From contig NZ_MAUE01000025.1 in NCBI RefSeq assembly GCF_001702265.1, forward strand, positions 1 to 64,000: a stretch of DNA of 64,000 nucleotides, in the 5' to 3' direction. The stretch comes from Pseudomonas aylmerensis (GTDB lineage Bacteria; Pseudomonadota; Gammaproteobacteria; Pseudomonadales; Pseudomonadaceae). The notes under the pieces were generated by a model. That model had not been told where the DNA came from. It made no database searches and saw only the letters and a program-made list of their open reading frames with translations. Positions 17,366 through 26,643 of the stretch are shown one piece after another. Numbering within the stretch: position 1 is the stretch's first letter; every line of letters begins with the position of its first letter. The translations under genes were made by a program, and so were the position numbers.

Positions 17366-19017
17366 TCCGTCGTTGGGCCCTGCCCCTGCTCCTGTTGGCG
17401 TTCGGCGTGTTTTATCTGCTGCCGCTGGCCACCCACGGCCTGTGGATTCCGGATGAAACCCGCTATGCGCAGATCAGCCAGGAAATGCTGCTGACCGGCA
17501 AATGGGCGTCGCCGCACTTCATGGGTATTCGCTATTTCGAAAAGCCTGCGGCCGGCTACTGGATGATCGCGCTGGGCCAGGCGATCTTCGGGCAGAACCT
17601 GTTCGGCGTGCGCTTTGCGTCGGCATTGAGCACCGGCCTGAGCATCCTGCTGGTGTACCTGGTGTCACGCCGGTTGTGGAATGACCCGCAAAAAAGCCTG
17701 ATCAGCACCGTGCTGTATATGAGCTTTGTCAGCGTCGCAGCCCTGGGCGGCTATGCCAACCTGGATCCGCAGTTCACCTTCTGGGTCAACCTCACCGGTG
17801 TGGCCCTGTGGTTTTGCTTCGACAGCACCACGCGCAGCGGCCGGTTGTGGTCCTGGGCAGTGCTGGGCCTGGCATGTGGCATGGGCTTCATGACCAAGGG
17901 GTTCCTGGCCTGGCTGTTGCCGGTGTTGATCGCCCTGCCCTACGCAATCTGGCAGAAGCGTTTTCGCGAACTGCTCGGTTATGGCCTGGTCGCCGTAGCG
18001 GTGGCGATTGTGGTCAGCGTGCCGTGGGCATTGGCCGTGCACCTGCAGGAACCGGACTACTGGAATTTCTTCTTCTGGCACGAGCATATCCAGCGCTTTG
18101 CCGGCGACGACGCCCAGCATGCCGAGCCGTTCTGGTATTACTTGCCGCTGCTGGTGGCGTTCTCGCTGCCGTGGGTCGCCCTGCTGCCGTCCACCCTCAA
18201 GCAGGCGTGGCAAGACAAGCGCACGGCGAAGGTCGGCTTTGTGTTGCTGTGGCTGCTGATGCCCCTGGCCTTCTTCAGCCTGGCCAAAGGCAAGCTGCCC
18301 TCCTACATCATGCCGTGCCTGCTGCCGCTGGCCTTGCTGATGGGCAACACCCTGGCGGATAAACTGGCCCAGGGCCGCGGTCGCGCGTTGCGCCTCAACG
18401 GCTGGCTGAACCTGGTTCTCGGCGTGGTGGTATTGCTCGCCCTGAGCTGGTTCCAACTGAAAAAGCCGCTGTACGAACATGGCCAGGAAACCTTCAGCCT
18501 GGTGCTGGTGTTTGTCTTCCTGTTCGGCTGGATCCTGGTCAACCTGCTGCAGGCTGCACGGCCATTGCACCTGTGGGCCGCGCCGGTGATCGGCAGCTGG
18601 CTGATGGTCGCCCTGCTGCCGGCCGCACTGCCGCATTCGGTGGTCTACAACAAGACGCCGGATCAATTCATCATCGACCACCTGCAGGCACTGCGCCCGG
18701 CTACGGCGTTGCTCAGCAACGACCTCGGCGCGGCATCGGCCCTGGCGTGGCGCCTGCAGCGCCCGGATGTGACGCTGTACAACACGGTCGGCGAAGTGAA
18801 GTACGGCCTGGCCTACCCGGATGCCGGGCATCACAAGGTCGACACCCGCCAGGTCCAGCAATGGATGAGCGAGGCGCGCAAACAAGGGCCGGTAGGTGTG
18901 GTGATGCGCGTCAAAGGCGACGATGAAATCGCCGAAGTAGCGCTGCTGCCCACCGACGGCGAGCGCTATGAGCAAGGCAATATCGTGATTCTGATCTTCC
19001 CGCAGGTGCAGCCGTGA
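17362..19017 (+). CDS. arnT: Undecaprenyl phosphate-alpha-L-Ara4N transferase
   Basis: ArnT moves L-Ara4N from undecaprenyl phosphate to lipid A at the periplasmic face, giving polymyxin and cationic peptide resistance. The 551-residue protein has an N-terminal GT-C fold with about twelve transmembrane segments and the motifs IPDETRYAQISQEML and FEKPAAGYW, then a soluble C-terminal domain. I chose the ATG at 17362 (ATGA overlap with arnD). A TTG 21 bases upstream is in frame but inside arnD. Confidence 0.94.
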   Translation: MIRRWALPLLLLAFGVFYLLPLATHGLWIPDETRYAQISQEMLLTGKWASPHFMGIRYFEKPAAGYWMIALGQAIFGQNLFGVRFASALSTGLSILLVYLVSRRLWNDPQKSLISTVLYMSFVSVAALGGYANLDPQFTFWVNLTGVALWFCFDSTTRSGRLWSWAVLGLACGMGFMTKGFLAWLLPVLIALPYAIWQKRFRELLGYGLVAVAVAIVVSVPWALAVHLQEPDYWNFFFWHEHIQRFAGDDAQHAEPFWYYLPLLVAFSLPWVALLPSTLKQAWQDKRTAKVGFVLLWLLMPLAFFSLAKGKLPSYIMPCLLPLALLMGNTLADKLAQGRGRALRLNGWLNLVLGVVVLLALSWFQLKKPLYEHGQETFSLVLVFVFLFGWILVNLLQAARPLHLWAAPVIGSWLMVALLPAALPHSVVYNKTPDQFIIDHLQALRPATALLSNDLGAASALAWRLQRPDVTLYNTVGEVKYGLAYPDAGHHKVDTRQVQQWMSEARKQGPVGVVMRVKGDDEIAEVALLPTDGERYEQGNIVILIFPQVQP

Positions 19018-19361
19018 TCACCCTCCTCCTGCTATTGGCCGCCTGCCTGTTGACCTGCATGGGCCAGGTCTCGCAAAAGTTCGCCGTGGAAAGCTGGCGC
19101 GACCTACCGGACGGCTGGGCGCTGAAACTGCGCTCGCCGTGGCTGTGGGCGGCGCTGGTGTGCCTGGGCCTGGGCCTGCTGGTATGGCTGCTGGTACTGC
19201 AGCGCCTGGAGGTCGGCATCGCCTACCCGATGCTCAGCCTGAATTTTGTCTTGGTCACGCTGATGGCGCGTTTTGTGTTCCATGAACACATCGATGGCCG
19301 TCACTGGCTGGGCGTGGCGCTGGTAATCGGCGGCGTCGTGCTGCTGGGGCGTCACGTATGA
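19014..19361 (+). CDS. arnE: Undecaprenyl phosphate-L-Ara4N flippase subunit ArnE
   Basis: A 115-residue EmrE-like membrane protein with about four transmembrane helices. Together with ArnF it is thought to flip undecaprenyl-phosphate-Ara4N across the inner membrane. It starts with GTG overlapping the arnT stop. The order arnT-arnE-arnF, the size and MGQVSQKFAVESW near the N-terminus fit ArnE. Confidence 0.9.
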   Translation: MITLLLLLAACLLTCMGQVSQKFAVESWRDLPDGWALKLRSPWLWAALVCLGLGLLVWLLVLQRLEVGIAYPMLSLNFVLVTLMARFVFHEHIDGRHWLGVALVIGGVVLLGRHV

Positions 19362-19759
19362 GCCGGGTCCAGGGGTTTGCCCTGGCCCTGGGCAGCGTCG
19401 CACTGGTCAGCGCGGCCCAACTGGGCATGCGCTGGAGCATGACGCGCCTGCCGCTGCCCAACGAATGGCTGACGGCGCAGATCGACCTCGGCGCCCTGGC
19501 TGTGGTGCTGCTGGCGATCCTCGCCTATGCGCTGTCGATGCTCTGCTGGCTCGGCGCGCTCAAACACCTGCCGTTGGGCCGGGCCTATTCGCTGCTGAGC
19601 ATCAGCTACGCGCTGGTGTACCTGCTGGCGGCCAGCCTGCCGGTCTTCAACGAACACTTTTCGATTTCAAAAACCCTGGGGGTGGCCTTGGTCATCCTCG
19701 GTGTGCTGGTTATCAACTCTCGCCGTGCTAGCGCTACAAGTCCCAGGAATGCCCCATGA
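19358..19759 (+). CDS. arnF: Undecaprenyl phosphate-L-Ara4N flippase subunit ArnF
   Basis: A 133-residue four-helix membrane protein, partner of ArnE in the presumed flippase. It begins MSRVQGFALALGSVALVSAAQL and has the small multidrug-resistance-like GRAYSLLSISYALVYLLA segment near the end. It overlaps arnE and ugd by ATGA junctions. Confidence 0.89.
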   Translation: MSRVQGFALALGSVALVSAAQLGMRWSMTRLPLPNEWLTAQIDLGALAVVLLAILAYALSMLCWLGALKHLPLGRAYSLLSISYALVYLLAASLPVFNEHFSISKTLGVALVILGVLVINSRRASATSPRNAP

Positions 19760-21135
19760 AAATCAGTGTATTTGGTAGTGGTTACGTCGGTCTGGTGCAG
19801 GCCACCGTATTGGCCGAAGTCGGTCACGATGTCATCTGCATGGACGTCGATCAAAACAAGGTCAAGCTGTTGCAGCAAGGCCATGTGAGCATCTTCGAGC
19901 CGGGGCTGGCCGCGATGGTCAAGGAGAACCTGGAGAGCGGGCGCCTGCACTTCACCTTTGATGAAAAGCTGGCCGTCGAACACGGCGAAGTGCTGTTCAT
20001 TGCCGTGGGCACGCCGTCGGATGAAGACGGCTCGGCCGACCTGAAATACGTGCTGTCGGTAGGCGATGCCGTGGCCCGCCACCGTATCGAGCCGGTGATC
20101 CTGGTGGAAAAATCCACCGTGCCGGTGGGCACCGGCGACACCCTGCGCGCGCACATCGAGAAGGCCCTGCACCTGGCTGGCCGGCACCTGGAGTTCGATA
20201 TCGTCTCCAACCCGGAATTCCTCAAGGAAGGCTCGGCCGTGGCCGACTGCCGCCGCCCGGATCGCATCATCATCGGCTGCGAGCGCGAAGAAGTGCGTGA
20301 CGTAATGCGCGACCTGTACGCGCCGTTCAACCGCAACCATGACCGCATCATCTTCATGGACCTGCGCAGCGCCGAGCTGACCAAGTACGCCGCCAACTGC
20401 ATGCTCGCGACCAAGATCAGCTTTATCAACCAGATCGCCGAGCTGGCCGAGCACTTGGGCGCGGATATCGAAGCCGTACGCCTGGGCATCGGTGCCGACT
20501 CGCGCATTGGCTACCACTTCATCTACCCTGGCTGCGGCTACGGTGGCTCGTGCTTCCCCAAGGACATGCGCGCGCTGATCCACAGTGCCAAGCAGGCCAA
20601 CTGCTCCAGTGACCTGTTGGAAGCCGTGGAAGCGATCAACCAGCGCCAGAAGAGCAAGCTGTTCGAGCGTATCAATGCGTTCTTCAAGGGCAACCTGCGC
20701 GGCAAGACCTTTGCCCTTTGGGGCCTGGCGTTCAAACCGAACACCGACGACATGCGCGATGCCCCCAGCCGTGTATTGATGGAAGCCCTGTGGGCCGCCG
20801 GCGCCAACGTACGCGCGTTCGACCCGGAAGCCATGCAGGAAACCCAGCGCATCTACGGCGATGACCCGCGCCTGATGCTGATGGGCACCCCGGAGTCGAC
20901 CTTGAGCGGCGCCGATGCGCTGATCGTCTGCACCGAATGGCAGCAGTTCAAGGCACCGGACTTCGACCTGATCCACCAGCGCCTGAAAACCCCGGTGATC
21001 TTCGACGGCCGCAACCTGTATGACGGCGAGCGCCTGGCGCGCAAAGGCTTCCAGTACTTCCCGATGGGCCGTGGCGACTCGTGCCAGTTGCCGATTCCGC
21101 AGCAACAGTGGGTGCCACAGGTTGTGGAAGCCTGA
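19756..21135 (+). CDS. ugd: UDP-glucose 6-dehydrogenase
   Basis: A 459-residue NAD-dependent enzyme oxidising UDP-glucose to UDP-glucuronate, the substrate of ArnA. It has the N-terminal Rossmann motif FGSGYVGLVQA, catalytic region GCGYGGSCFPKDM with the active-site Cys, and the C-terminal UDP-binding domain starting at LWGLAFKPNTDDMRDAPS. It overlaps arnF by four bases, so precursor supply is built into the operon. Confidence 0.95.
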   Translation: MKISVFGSGYVGLVQATVLAEVGHDVICMDVDQNKVKLLQQGHVSIFEPGLAAMVKENLESGRLHFTFDEKLAVEHGEVLFIAVGTPSDEDGSADLKYVLSVGDAVARHRIEPVILVEKSTVPVGTGDTLRAHIEKALHLAGRHLEFDIVSNPEFLKEGSAVADCRRPDRIIIGCEREEVRDVMRDLYAPFNRNHDRIIFMDLRSAELTKYAANCMLATKISFINQIAELAEHLGADIEAVRLGIGADSRIGYHFIYPGCGYGGSCFPKDMRALIHSAKQANCSSDLLEAVEAINQRQKSKLFERINAFFKGNLRGKTFALWGLAFKPNTDDMRDAPSRVLMEALWAAGANVRAFDPEAMQETQRIYGDDPRLMLMGTPESTLSGADALIVCTEWQQFKAPDFDLIHQRLKTPVIFDGRNLYDGERLARKGFQYFPMGRGDSCQLPIPQQQWVPQVVEA

Positions 21136-21138
21136 TAC

Positions 21139-22761
21139 GTGAACAAAGCTCAACCGTCCCTGCTGAGCCCGACGATTCGCCGCCAATCCCTACTGCTGGG
21201 GTTGCTGGCGCTGGCGTTATTCATCGCTGGCAGCTGGCACCAGGCGATTATCGGCTTCGACTCCCGCTTCGTGGTGTTTGCCCAGGAGATGCTGCGCCAC
21301 GGGCCGGGCTTTTTCCCGACCACCTACGGGCAGCCGTATGCGGATTACCTGGCCACCTCGACACTGCTGACCTGGTTGCTGTCGTTGCCCCTGGGCCAGG
21401 TCACCAGCCTCACGGCCTGGTTGCCCACGGCGCTGGCCTCGGCAGCGATCGTGGTGCTGGTGTATCGCCTCACGGCGCCCTACTCCCGGCACTGGGGCCT
21501 GCTGAGCATCGCGGTATTGCTGCTCAGCAGTACCTTCATCAGTGAAACCCGCTCGGTATCCCTCGACCAGATGCTCGCCGCGATTGCCCTGGCCGTGTTC
21601 TACCTGGGTTACGCGCATGACCACTTCGGTGCCGGCAAGCGCCTGCACTGGCTGTACCTGCTGCTGATCCTCGGCTTTGCGATTCGCGGGCCGATTGGCC
21701 TGGTGATACCCACCGGCGTGCTGTGCAGCTACTACCTGATCAATCGGCAATGGCGGCAGCTGTTCAGTTTTGGCTTGCTGGCGCTGGCGCTGTTGGTGGC
21801 GTGTGTCGGCCTGCTGTTGCTGATGGCCAAGCTCAGCGGCGGTGAGAGCTTCATGCAGGACGTGATCCGCATGCAGTTCCTGGGGCGCATGGACGGCAGC
21901 GAAGGCTCCAGCGGCGTGCTGTATTACTTCACCAGTTCGCTGGGCAATTACGCCATGGCCTATCCCGTGGCGCTGCTGGTGCTGCTGGCAATCGCCCTCG
22001 GCGGCCGGCGTACGCCGGAGCCGGCCTTGCAGTTGGTGCTGTACTGCGCGGCCGCCGGCCTGCTGGTGATGCTTGGCCTGTCGATCCCACAGGCCAAAAA
22101 GGCGCGCTATGTGCTGCCGATGTTGCCCATGGCGGCAATCATTGCGGCCTATCCGTTCCAGGTTGCCGAGGGTCGGCTGTTTGCCGAGTTGCGCAGGCTG
22201 ATGCTGGGCATTTGGACGTTGCTTCCGACGCTGCTGATCGCCGGGTTGTTGTTCGCACGCACACGTTATCCGCAGCAGCTGGAGCATCTGGGGCCAATGT
22301 TTGGCCTGCTGGGCGCGCTGCAGGTCGTGGCTTTGCTGGCGTTGTTCAAGGCGCAACTGCGCCCGCTGGGCCCGGCGTTGGCCGGTGTACTGGCGGTGTG
22401 GGCCAGCTATATCGGCGTGGTCGAGCCGCTGGAGCGCAGCCTCTACGACACCCGCACGTTTACCCTGCAGGTGCACGAGCAGGTCATGCAGCAGCGCGCG
22501 CCCGTGGTATTGCACGGCCTGGGTAAAGACGCCAAGGCCATCAAATACATGGTCAACCTTGATTGCGACCAGGTACCGTTGTTCACCCAGAACCCTGCTG
22601 ACCTGAACCCGATACAAGGGCCGGCCTGGCTGGTGATGAGCGAGGCGGATTTCGAAGGGTTGAAAGACCCGCGCTTTCGCGCCCTCACGCCGACCCTGAG
22701 CGGTGAGTTCGACCGCAACCCCTACGTGCTGCTGCACCTGGCACAGGCCCCACACCCTTGA
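21139..22761 (+). CDS. ArnT-like GT-C glycosyltransferase
   Basis: A 540-residue integral membrane protein with about eleven hydrophobic segments, related to ArnT and the dolichyl-phosphate-mannosyltransferase (GT39/GT83) superfamily. The first periplasmic loop has FDSRFVVFAQEMLRHGPGFFP where ArnT has PDETRYAQISQEML, so the acidic pair is altered to Asp-Ser. It starts with GTG three bases after the ugd stop, so it is the last gene of the arn operon. It may modify lipid A or another envelope glycan with a different sugar (inference). Confidence 0.82.
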   Translation: MNKAQPSLLSPTIRRQSLLLGLLALALFIAGSWHQAIIGFDSRFVVFAQEMLRHGPGFFPTTYGQPYADYLATSTLLTWLLSLPLGQVTSLTAWLPTALASAAIVVLVYRLTAPYSRHWGLLSIAVLLLSSTFISETRSVSLDQMLAAIALAVFYLGYAHDHFGAGKRLHWLYLLLILGFAIRGPIGLVIPTGVLCSYYLINRQWRQLFSFGLLALALLVACVGLLLLMAKLSGGESFMQDVIRMQFLGRMDGSEGSSGVLYYFTSSLGNYAMAYPVALLVLLAIALGGRRTPEPALQLVLYCAAAGLLVMLGLSIPQAKKARYVLPMLPMAAIIAAYPFQVAEGRLFAELRRLMLGIWTLLPTLLIAGLLFARTRYPQQLEHLGPMFGLLGALQVVALLALFKAQLRPLGPALAGVLAVWASYIGVVEPLERSLYDTRTFTLQVHEQVMQQRAPVVLHGLGKDAKAIKYMVNLDCDQVPLFTQNPADLNPIQGPAWLVMSEADFEGLKDPRFRALTPTLSGEFDRNPYVLLHLAQAPHP

Positions 22762-22766
22762 GTGCT

Positions 22767-22789
22767 CTGCGTCGGGGCTCCCGACGCAG
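22767..22789 (+). terminator. Hairpin at the end of the arn operon
   Basis: CTGCGTCGGG at 22767-22776 pairs perfectly with 22780-22789 across a three-base loop, six bases after the last arn-operon stop. No T tract follows, so intrinsic termination is only probable. Confidence 0.5.
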
Positions 22790-22969
22790 AAAACTCCTAC
22801 GCAGCTATGCGTAATTGCTGCGACCATTGCCCTTCCCCGCGCCCGAAACCCAACGGTAAACTCGAATGCCATGTGTGGTAATCATTTACCGCCACGGGTC
22901 ATGCATAACAACAAGGAAGCTGTAGGCCCGCGGTGTACGCCGCAGCCTATCCAATAAGAGGACAATGCC

Positions 22970-23209
22970 GTGTCAGATGATGTTTCGCCGGGCGTCTACG
23001 CGACCCCGGAGCCCGATCTCGTTCACGTTGGCTATTTGCCAGTCCCGCCTCTGGAGCGGCTGATGGAATTACGCGACGCGCTGGTGGCGCTCAAGGGCCC
23101 GCTTGCCAGTGATACCGGGCTGCAGGCGGATCTGCGAAAACGCTTGTTCAACGACGAGACCGATGATCGCGTCCTGGGCAAGCTCAGTGTGCAGGTCCCT
23201 CTTTTGTAA
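22970..23209 (+). CDS. Small hypothetical protein
   Basis: A 79-residue acidic, soluble protein that I do not recognise. It starts with GTG at 22970, with AGAGG eight bases upstream. The central part (PPLERLMELRDALVALKGPLASD) looks helical, and no membrane segment or metal motif is seen. The reading frame ends just before a possible terminator and the HPP gene. Confidence 0.55.
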   Translation: MSDDVSPGVYATPEPDLVHVGYLPVPPLERLMELRDALVALKGPLASDTGLQADLRKRLFNDETDDRVLGKLSVQVPLL

Positions 23210-23328
23210 GTGTGGCAGTCTCACTTAACTGCATTATTTTTGGATTTAACCTGCATTAATATGCATTGGCGCGGTGTCGACAGGCACGGCACACTGCACA
23301 GGTTCCTTCCCCCAATGTTGGAACTTTC

Positions 23329-23366
23329 AAAGGGCTTTTCCGGGCAACCAGACAAGCCTTTTTTTT
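23329..23366 (+). terminator. Probable intrinsic terminator
   Basis: AAAGGGCTT (23329-23337) pairs, with one bulged base, with AAGCCTTT (23354-23361), and the T run continues to 23366. It lies after the small gene at 22970 and before the HPP gene at 23393. Confidence 0.45.
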
Positions 23367-23392
23367 GCCTGTCGTTTATGGAATGCCTGTCA

Positions 23393-24103
23393 ATGCTCGC
23401 TCGCTGGTTCCCTGCTGCTATCAATACCCGTCCCACCGAATGGAGTCGTGCCGCCATCGGCATGGCGCTCGGCACGCTGTTCAGCGTGTGGTTATGTGCC
23501 CAAGTGTTTGGCATGGACGTGGCCCTGCACCTGCTGGGGCCACTCGGGGCCTCGGCGGTGTTGTTGTTTGCGGTCTCATCCGGCGCGCTCGCGCAACCCT
23601 GGTCAATCATCGGCAGCTACCTGTGTGCCGGCGTGGTGGCCTTGCTGGTGGCCCGCGTCCTTGGGCGCACCCTAGGCGGTGCGTGCCTGGCGGCGGGCAT
23701 GACGGTGGTGTTGATGTGCTGGCTGCGCTGCCTGCATCCACCTGCCGGTGGCCTGGCCATGACCCTGGTACTGGCCGACCCGGCCTCGGCCGCCCTCGGC
23801 TGGCATGAGATGGGCGCGGTGTTGCTGGGTGCCGGCGCTCTGCTCGCCTGTGCACTGGCCTACAACAATGCCACGCGCACCCGCTACCCCAAGGGCGCGG
23901 TCGAGGCTCCCGCGGTGGTCCTGCCAGACACCCGGGCCGCTCAAGACCCGGCCATTACCGCTGCCGACCTGAAGCTCGCGCTGGCCGACATGGAGCAGTT
24001 CTACGATGTCGCCCCCAGCGAGTTGGAACAGTTGATCCACGCCGCAGAAACCCACGCACGGCGCCGCAGTATTGGTGAAGTGCTGGCCAGCCGCATCCCC
24101 TGA
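23393..24103 (+). CDS. HPP-family membrane protein
   Basis: A 236-residue inner-membrane protein with four or five transmembrane helices containing LLGPLGASAVLLF and CLHPPAGG, the motif that names the HPP family (linked to nitrite transport in some bacteria and plants). A cytoplasmic tail of about 75 residues follows. I start at the ATG at 23393 (MLARWFPAAINTRP). The frame is open to 23210, but the longer version would run through the probable terminator at 23329-23366 and has no conserved content. Its ligand is unknown. Confidence 0.8.
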   Translation: MLARWFPAAINTRPTEWSRAAIGMALGTLFSVWLCAQVFGMDVALHLLGPLGASAVLLFAVSSGALAQPWSIIGSYLCAGVVALLVARVLGRTLGGACLAAGMTVVLMCWLRCLHPPAGGLAMTLVLADPASAALGWHEMGAVLLGAGALLACALAYNNATRTRYPKGAVEAPAVVLPDTRAAQDPAITAADLKLALADMEQFYDVAPSELEQLIHAAETHARRRSIGEVLASRIP

Positions 24104-24245
24104 CGCAGACACGCGGCCTGCTGCATAAATGCAAAAACGACCTGCATGATTGAAGGTTGTACTGGGCAAATTTGCACTGGTACGATCGCGAGATGGTTCT
24201 TCGCTGAACCTCTTGATAAAGAACAATAAAAGCAGGGAGTTACAG

Positions 24246-25349
24246 ATGACTGCTCAGGTTTCAAACCAAGCAAGCAGCGCCGATATCCTTCAAGACGACG
24301 TCCTGGCCGAAGTGCGCAACCACATCGGCCACCTTACCCTCAACCGCCCTGCCGGCCTCAACGCCATCACCCTGGACATGGTCCGCAGCCTCGCCCGCCA
24401 GCTGCAGGCGTGGGCCGACGATCCGCAGGTGCATGCCGTGGTGCTGCGCGGCGCCGGCGAAAAAGCCTTTTGCGCCGGCGGTGATATTCGCTCCCTCTAC
24501 GACAGCTTCAAAAACGGCGACACCCTGCACGAAGATTTCTTCGTCGAGGAATACGCGCTGGACCTGGCGATCCACCATTACCGCAAACCCGTCCTCGCGT
24601 TGATGGACGGGTTTGTCCTTGGCGGCGGCATGGGCCTGGTGCAGGGCGCGGATCTGCGCGTGGTCACCGAGCGCAGCCGCCTGGCCATGCCGGAAGTGGC
24701 GATCGGTTACTTCCCGGACGTTGGCGGCAGCTACTTCTTGCCGCGCATTCCCGGCGAACTGGGGATTTACCTCGGCGTCACCGGCGTGCAGATTCGCGCC
24801 GCCGACGCCCTCTACTGCGGCCTCGCCGATTGGTACCTGGACAGCGCGAAGCTGGCCGACCTCGACCACAAGCTCGACCGCCTGCAATGGCACGAGTCGC
24901 CGCTCAAGGACCTGCAGGGCGTACTGGCCAAATTCGCCGTGCAACAGTTGCCCGACGCGCCGCTGGCCGCCTTGCGCCCGGCCATCGACCATTTCTTCGG
25001 CCTGCCGGATATACCGAGTATCGTCGAGCAATTGCAGCAGGTGACGGTCGCCGACAGCCATGAATGGGCGCTCACTACCGCCCAACTGATGCACACCCGC
25101 TCGCCGCTGGCCATGGCCGTGACCCTGGAAATGCTGCGTCGCGGCCGGCGCCTGCCGCTGGAACGCTGCTTTGCCCTGGAACTGCACCTTGACCGCCAGT
25201 GGTTTGAACGCGGCGACCTCATCGAAGGCGTTCGTGCGCTGATCATCGACAAGGACAAGGCCCCGCGTTGGAATCCACCCACGCTGCACGGCCTGGACAA
25301 CACCCATGTCGAGAGCTTCTTCCATCACTTCGAGAAGGTTGCGAACTAA
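24246..25349 (+). CDS. 3-hydroxyisobutyryl-CoA hydrolase-type enoyl-CoA hydratase family protein
   Basis: A 367-residue crotonase-fold protein, longer than simple hydratases and matching the HIBCH subgroup that hydrolyses 3-hydroxyisobutyryl-CoA in valine breakdown. Oxyanion-hole segments are KAFCAGGDIRSLYD and GFVLGGGMGLVQGAD, and the HIBCH-type MPEVAIGYFPDVGGSYFLPR is intact. The start at 24246 has GGGAG upstream; an ATG at 24150 is in frame but not supported. The acyl-CoA dehydrogenase gene starts three bases after its stop, suggesting a valine-degradation pair. Confidence 0.88.
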   Translation: MTAQVSNQASSADILQDDVLAEVRNHIGHLTLNRPAGLNAITLDMVRSLARQLQAWADDPQVHAVVLRGAGEKAFCAGGDIRSLYDSFKNGDTLHEDFFVEEYALDLAIHHYRKPVLALMDGFVLGGGMGLVQGADLRVVTERSRLAMPEVAIGYFPDVGGSYFLPRIPGELGIYLGVTGVQIRAADALYCGLADWYLDSAKLADLDHKLDRLQWHESPLKDLQGVLAKFAVQQLPDAPLAALRPAIDHFFGLPDIPSIVEQLQQVTVADSHEWALTTAQLMHTRSPLAMAVTLEMLRRGRRLPLERCFALELHLDRQWFERGDLIEGVRALIIDKDKAPRWNPPTLHGLDNTHVESFFHHFEKVAN

Positions 25350-25352
25350 GCC

Positions 25353-26504
25353 ATGCAAGATATTGAATACACAGAAGAACAAGTGATGATTCGCGACATG
25401 GCGCGTGACTTTGCCCGTGGCGAAATCGCCCCCCATGCCCAGGCCTGGGAGAAAGCCGGCTGGATCGACGATGCCCTGGTCGCGAAGATGGGCGAACTCG
25501 GGCTGCTGGGCATGGTGGTCCCTGAAGAATGGGGTGGCACCTATGTCGACTACGTCGCATATGCCTTGGCCGTCGAGGAAATTTCCGCCGGCGATGGCGC
25601 CACCGGCGCGCTGATGAGTATCCACAATTCAGTCGGTTGCGGGCCCATTCTCAACTACGGCACACCGGATCAGAAACAGACCTGGCTGGCCGACCTCGCC
25701 AGTGGCCAGGCAATTGGTTGCTTCTGCCTCACCGAACCGCAGGCCGGTTCCGAAGCGCACAACCTGCGCACCCGTGCCGAGTTGCGCGATGGCCAATGGG
25801 TGATCAATGGTGCCAAGCAATTTGTCAGCAACGGCAAGCGCGCCAAGCTCGCTATCGTGTTCGCCGTGACCGACCCGCAATTGGGCAAGAAAGGTATCTC
25901 CGCATTCCTGGTGCCCACCGACACCCCAGGCTTTGTCGTCGACCGTACCGAACACAAGATGGGCATTCGCGCCTCCGACACCTGTGCCGTCACCCTCAAC
26001 CAATGCAGCGTGCCCGAGGCCAACCTGCTGGGTGAGCGCGGCAAAGGCCTGGCGATTGCGCTTTCGAACCTGGAAGGCGGCCGCATCGGCATTGCCGCCC
26101 AGGCCTTGGGCATCGCCCGCGCGGCGTTTGAAGCTGCGCTGGTCTACGCCCGCGACCGCGTGCAGTTCGACAAGGCAATCATCGAGCACCAGAGCGTGGC
26201 CAATCTGCTGGCCGACATGCAAACCCGCCTGAACGCCGCGCGCTTGTTGATCCTGCACGCCGCGCGCCTGCGCTCGGCCGGCAAACCGTGCCTGTCGGAA
26301 GCCTCCCAGGCCAAGCTGTTCGCCTCGGAAATGGCCGAAAAGGTCTGCTCCTCGGCGATGCAGATTCACGGTGGGTATGGGTATCTGGAAGATTATCCCG
26401 TGGAACGCTACTACCGCGATGCGCGGATCACGCAGATTTACGAAGGGACCAGCGAGATACAGCGGATGGTGATTGCCCGGGAACTGAAGAACTATCCTCT
26501 CTAA
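25353..26504 (+). CDS. Acyl-CoA dehydrogenase, probably isobutyryl-CoA type
   Basis: A 383-residue FAD-dependent acyl-CoA dehydrogenase. The FAD/substrate motifs CFCLTEPQAGSEA and IHGGYGYLEDYPVERYYRD are present, and the catalytic base lies in YEGTSEIQRMV near the C-terminus. It follows the HIBCH-type gene by three bases. On that basis I infer it acts on isobutyryl-CoA (valine pathway); chain specificity cannot be read directly. Confidence 0.9.
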   Translation: MQDIEYTEEQVMIRDMARDFARGEIAPHAQAWEKAGWIDDALVAKMGELGLLGMVVPEEWGGTYVDYVAYALAVEEISAGDGATGALMSIHNSVGCGPILNYGTPDQKQTWLADLASGQAIGCFCLTEPQAGSEAHNLRTRAELRDGQWVINGAKQFVSNGKRAKLAIVFAVTDPQLGKKGISAFLVPTDTPGFVVDRTEHKMGIRASDTCAVTLNQCSVPEANLLGERGKGLAIALSNLEGGRIGIAAQALGIARAAFEAALVYARDRVQFDKAIIEHQSVANLLADMQTRLNAARLLILHAARLRSAGKPCLSEASQAKLFASEMAEKVCSSAMQIHGGYGYLEDYPVERYYRDARITQIYEGTSEIQRMVIARELKNYPL

Positions 26505-26523
26505 CTGAAAGACCACACCCCCC

Positions 26524-26614
26524 ATGTGGGAGCGGGCTTGCTCGCGAATGCGCCAGGTCAGTCAAAGCTGCAGTGACTGATTAGCCGTATTCGCGAGCAA
26601 GCCCGCTCCCACAT
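26524..26614. repeat. REP doublet (REPIN-like)
   Basis: Two facing copies of a Pseudomonas REP element with 26-base arms that match exactly: 26524-26549 (starting ATGTGGGAGCGGGCTTGC) and 26589-26614. About 39 bases separate them. It lies between convergent operons, the usual site for REPINs, and may stabilise or end both transcripts. Confidence 0.88.
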
Positions 26615-26643
26615 TTGGACCATCGGTGTCAGTGATGGGGGGC

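Noticed and set aside
23210..23392. 61-codon N-terminal extension of the HPP protein.
   Set aside because: It would run through the probable terminator at 23329-23366 and contains no conserved sequence.
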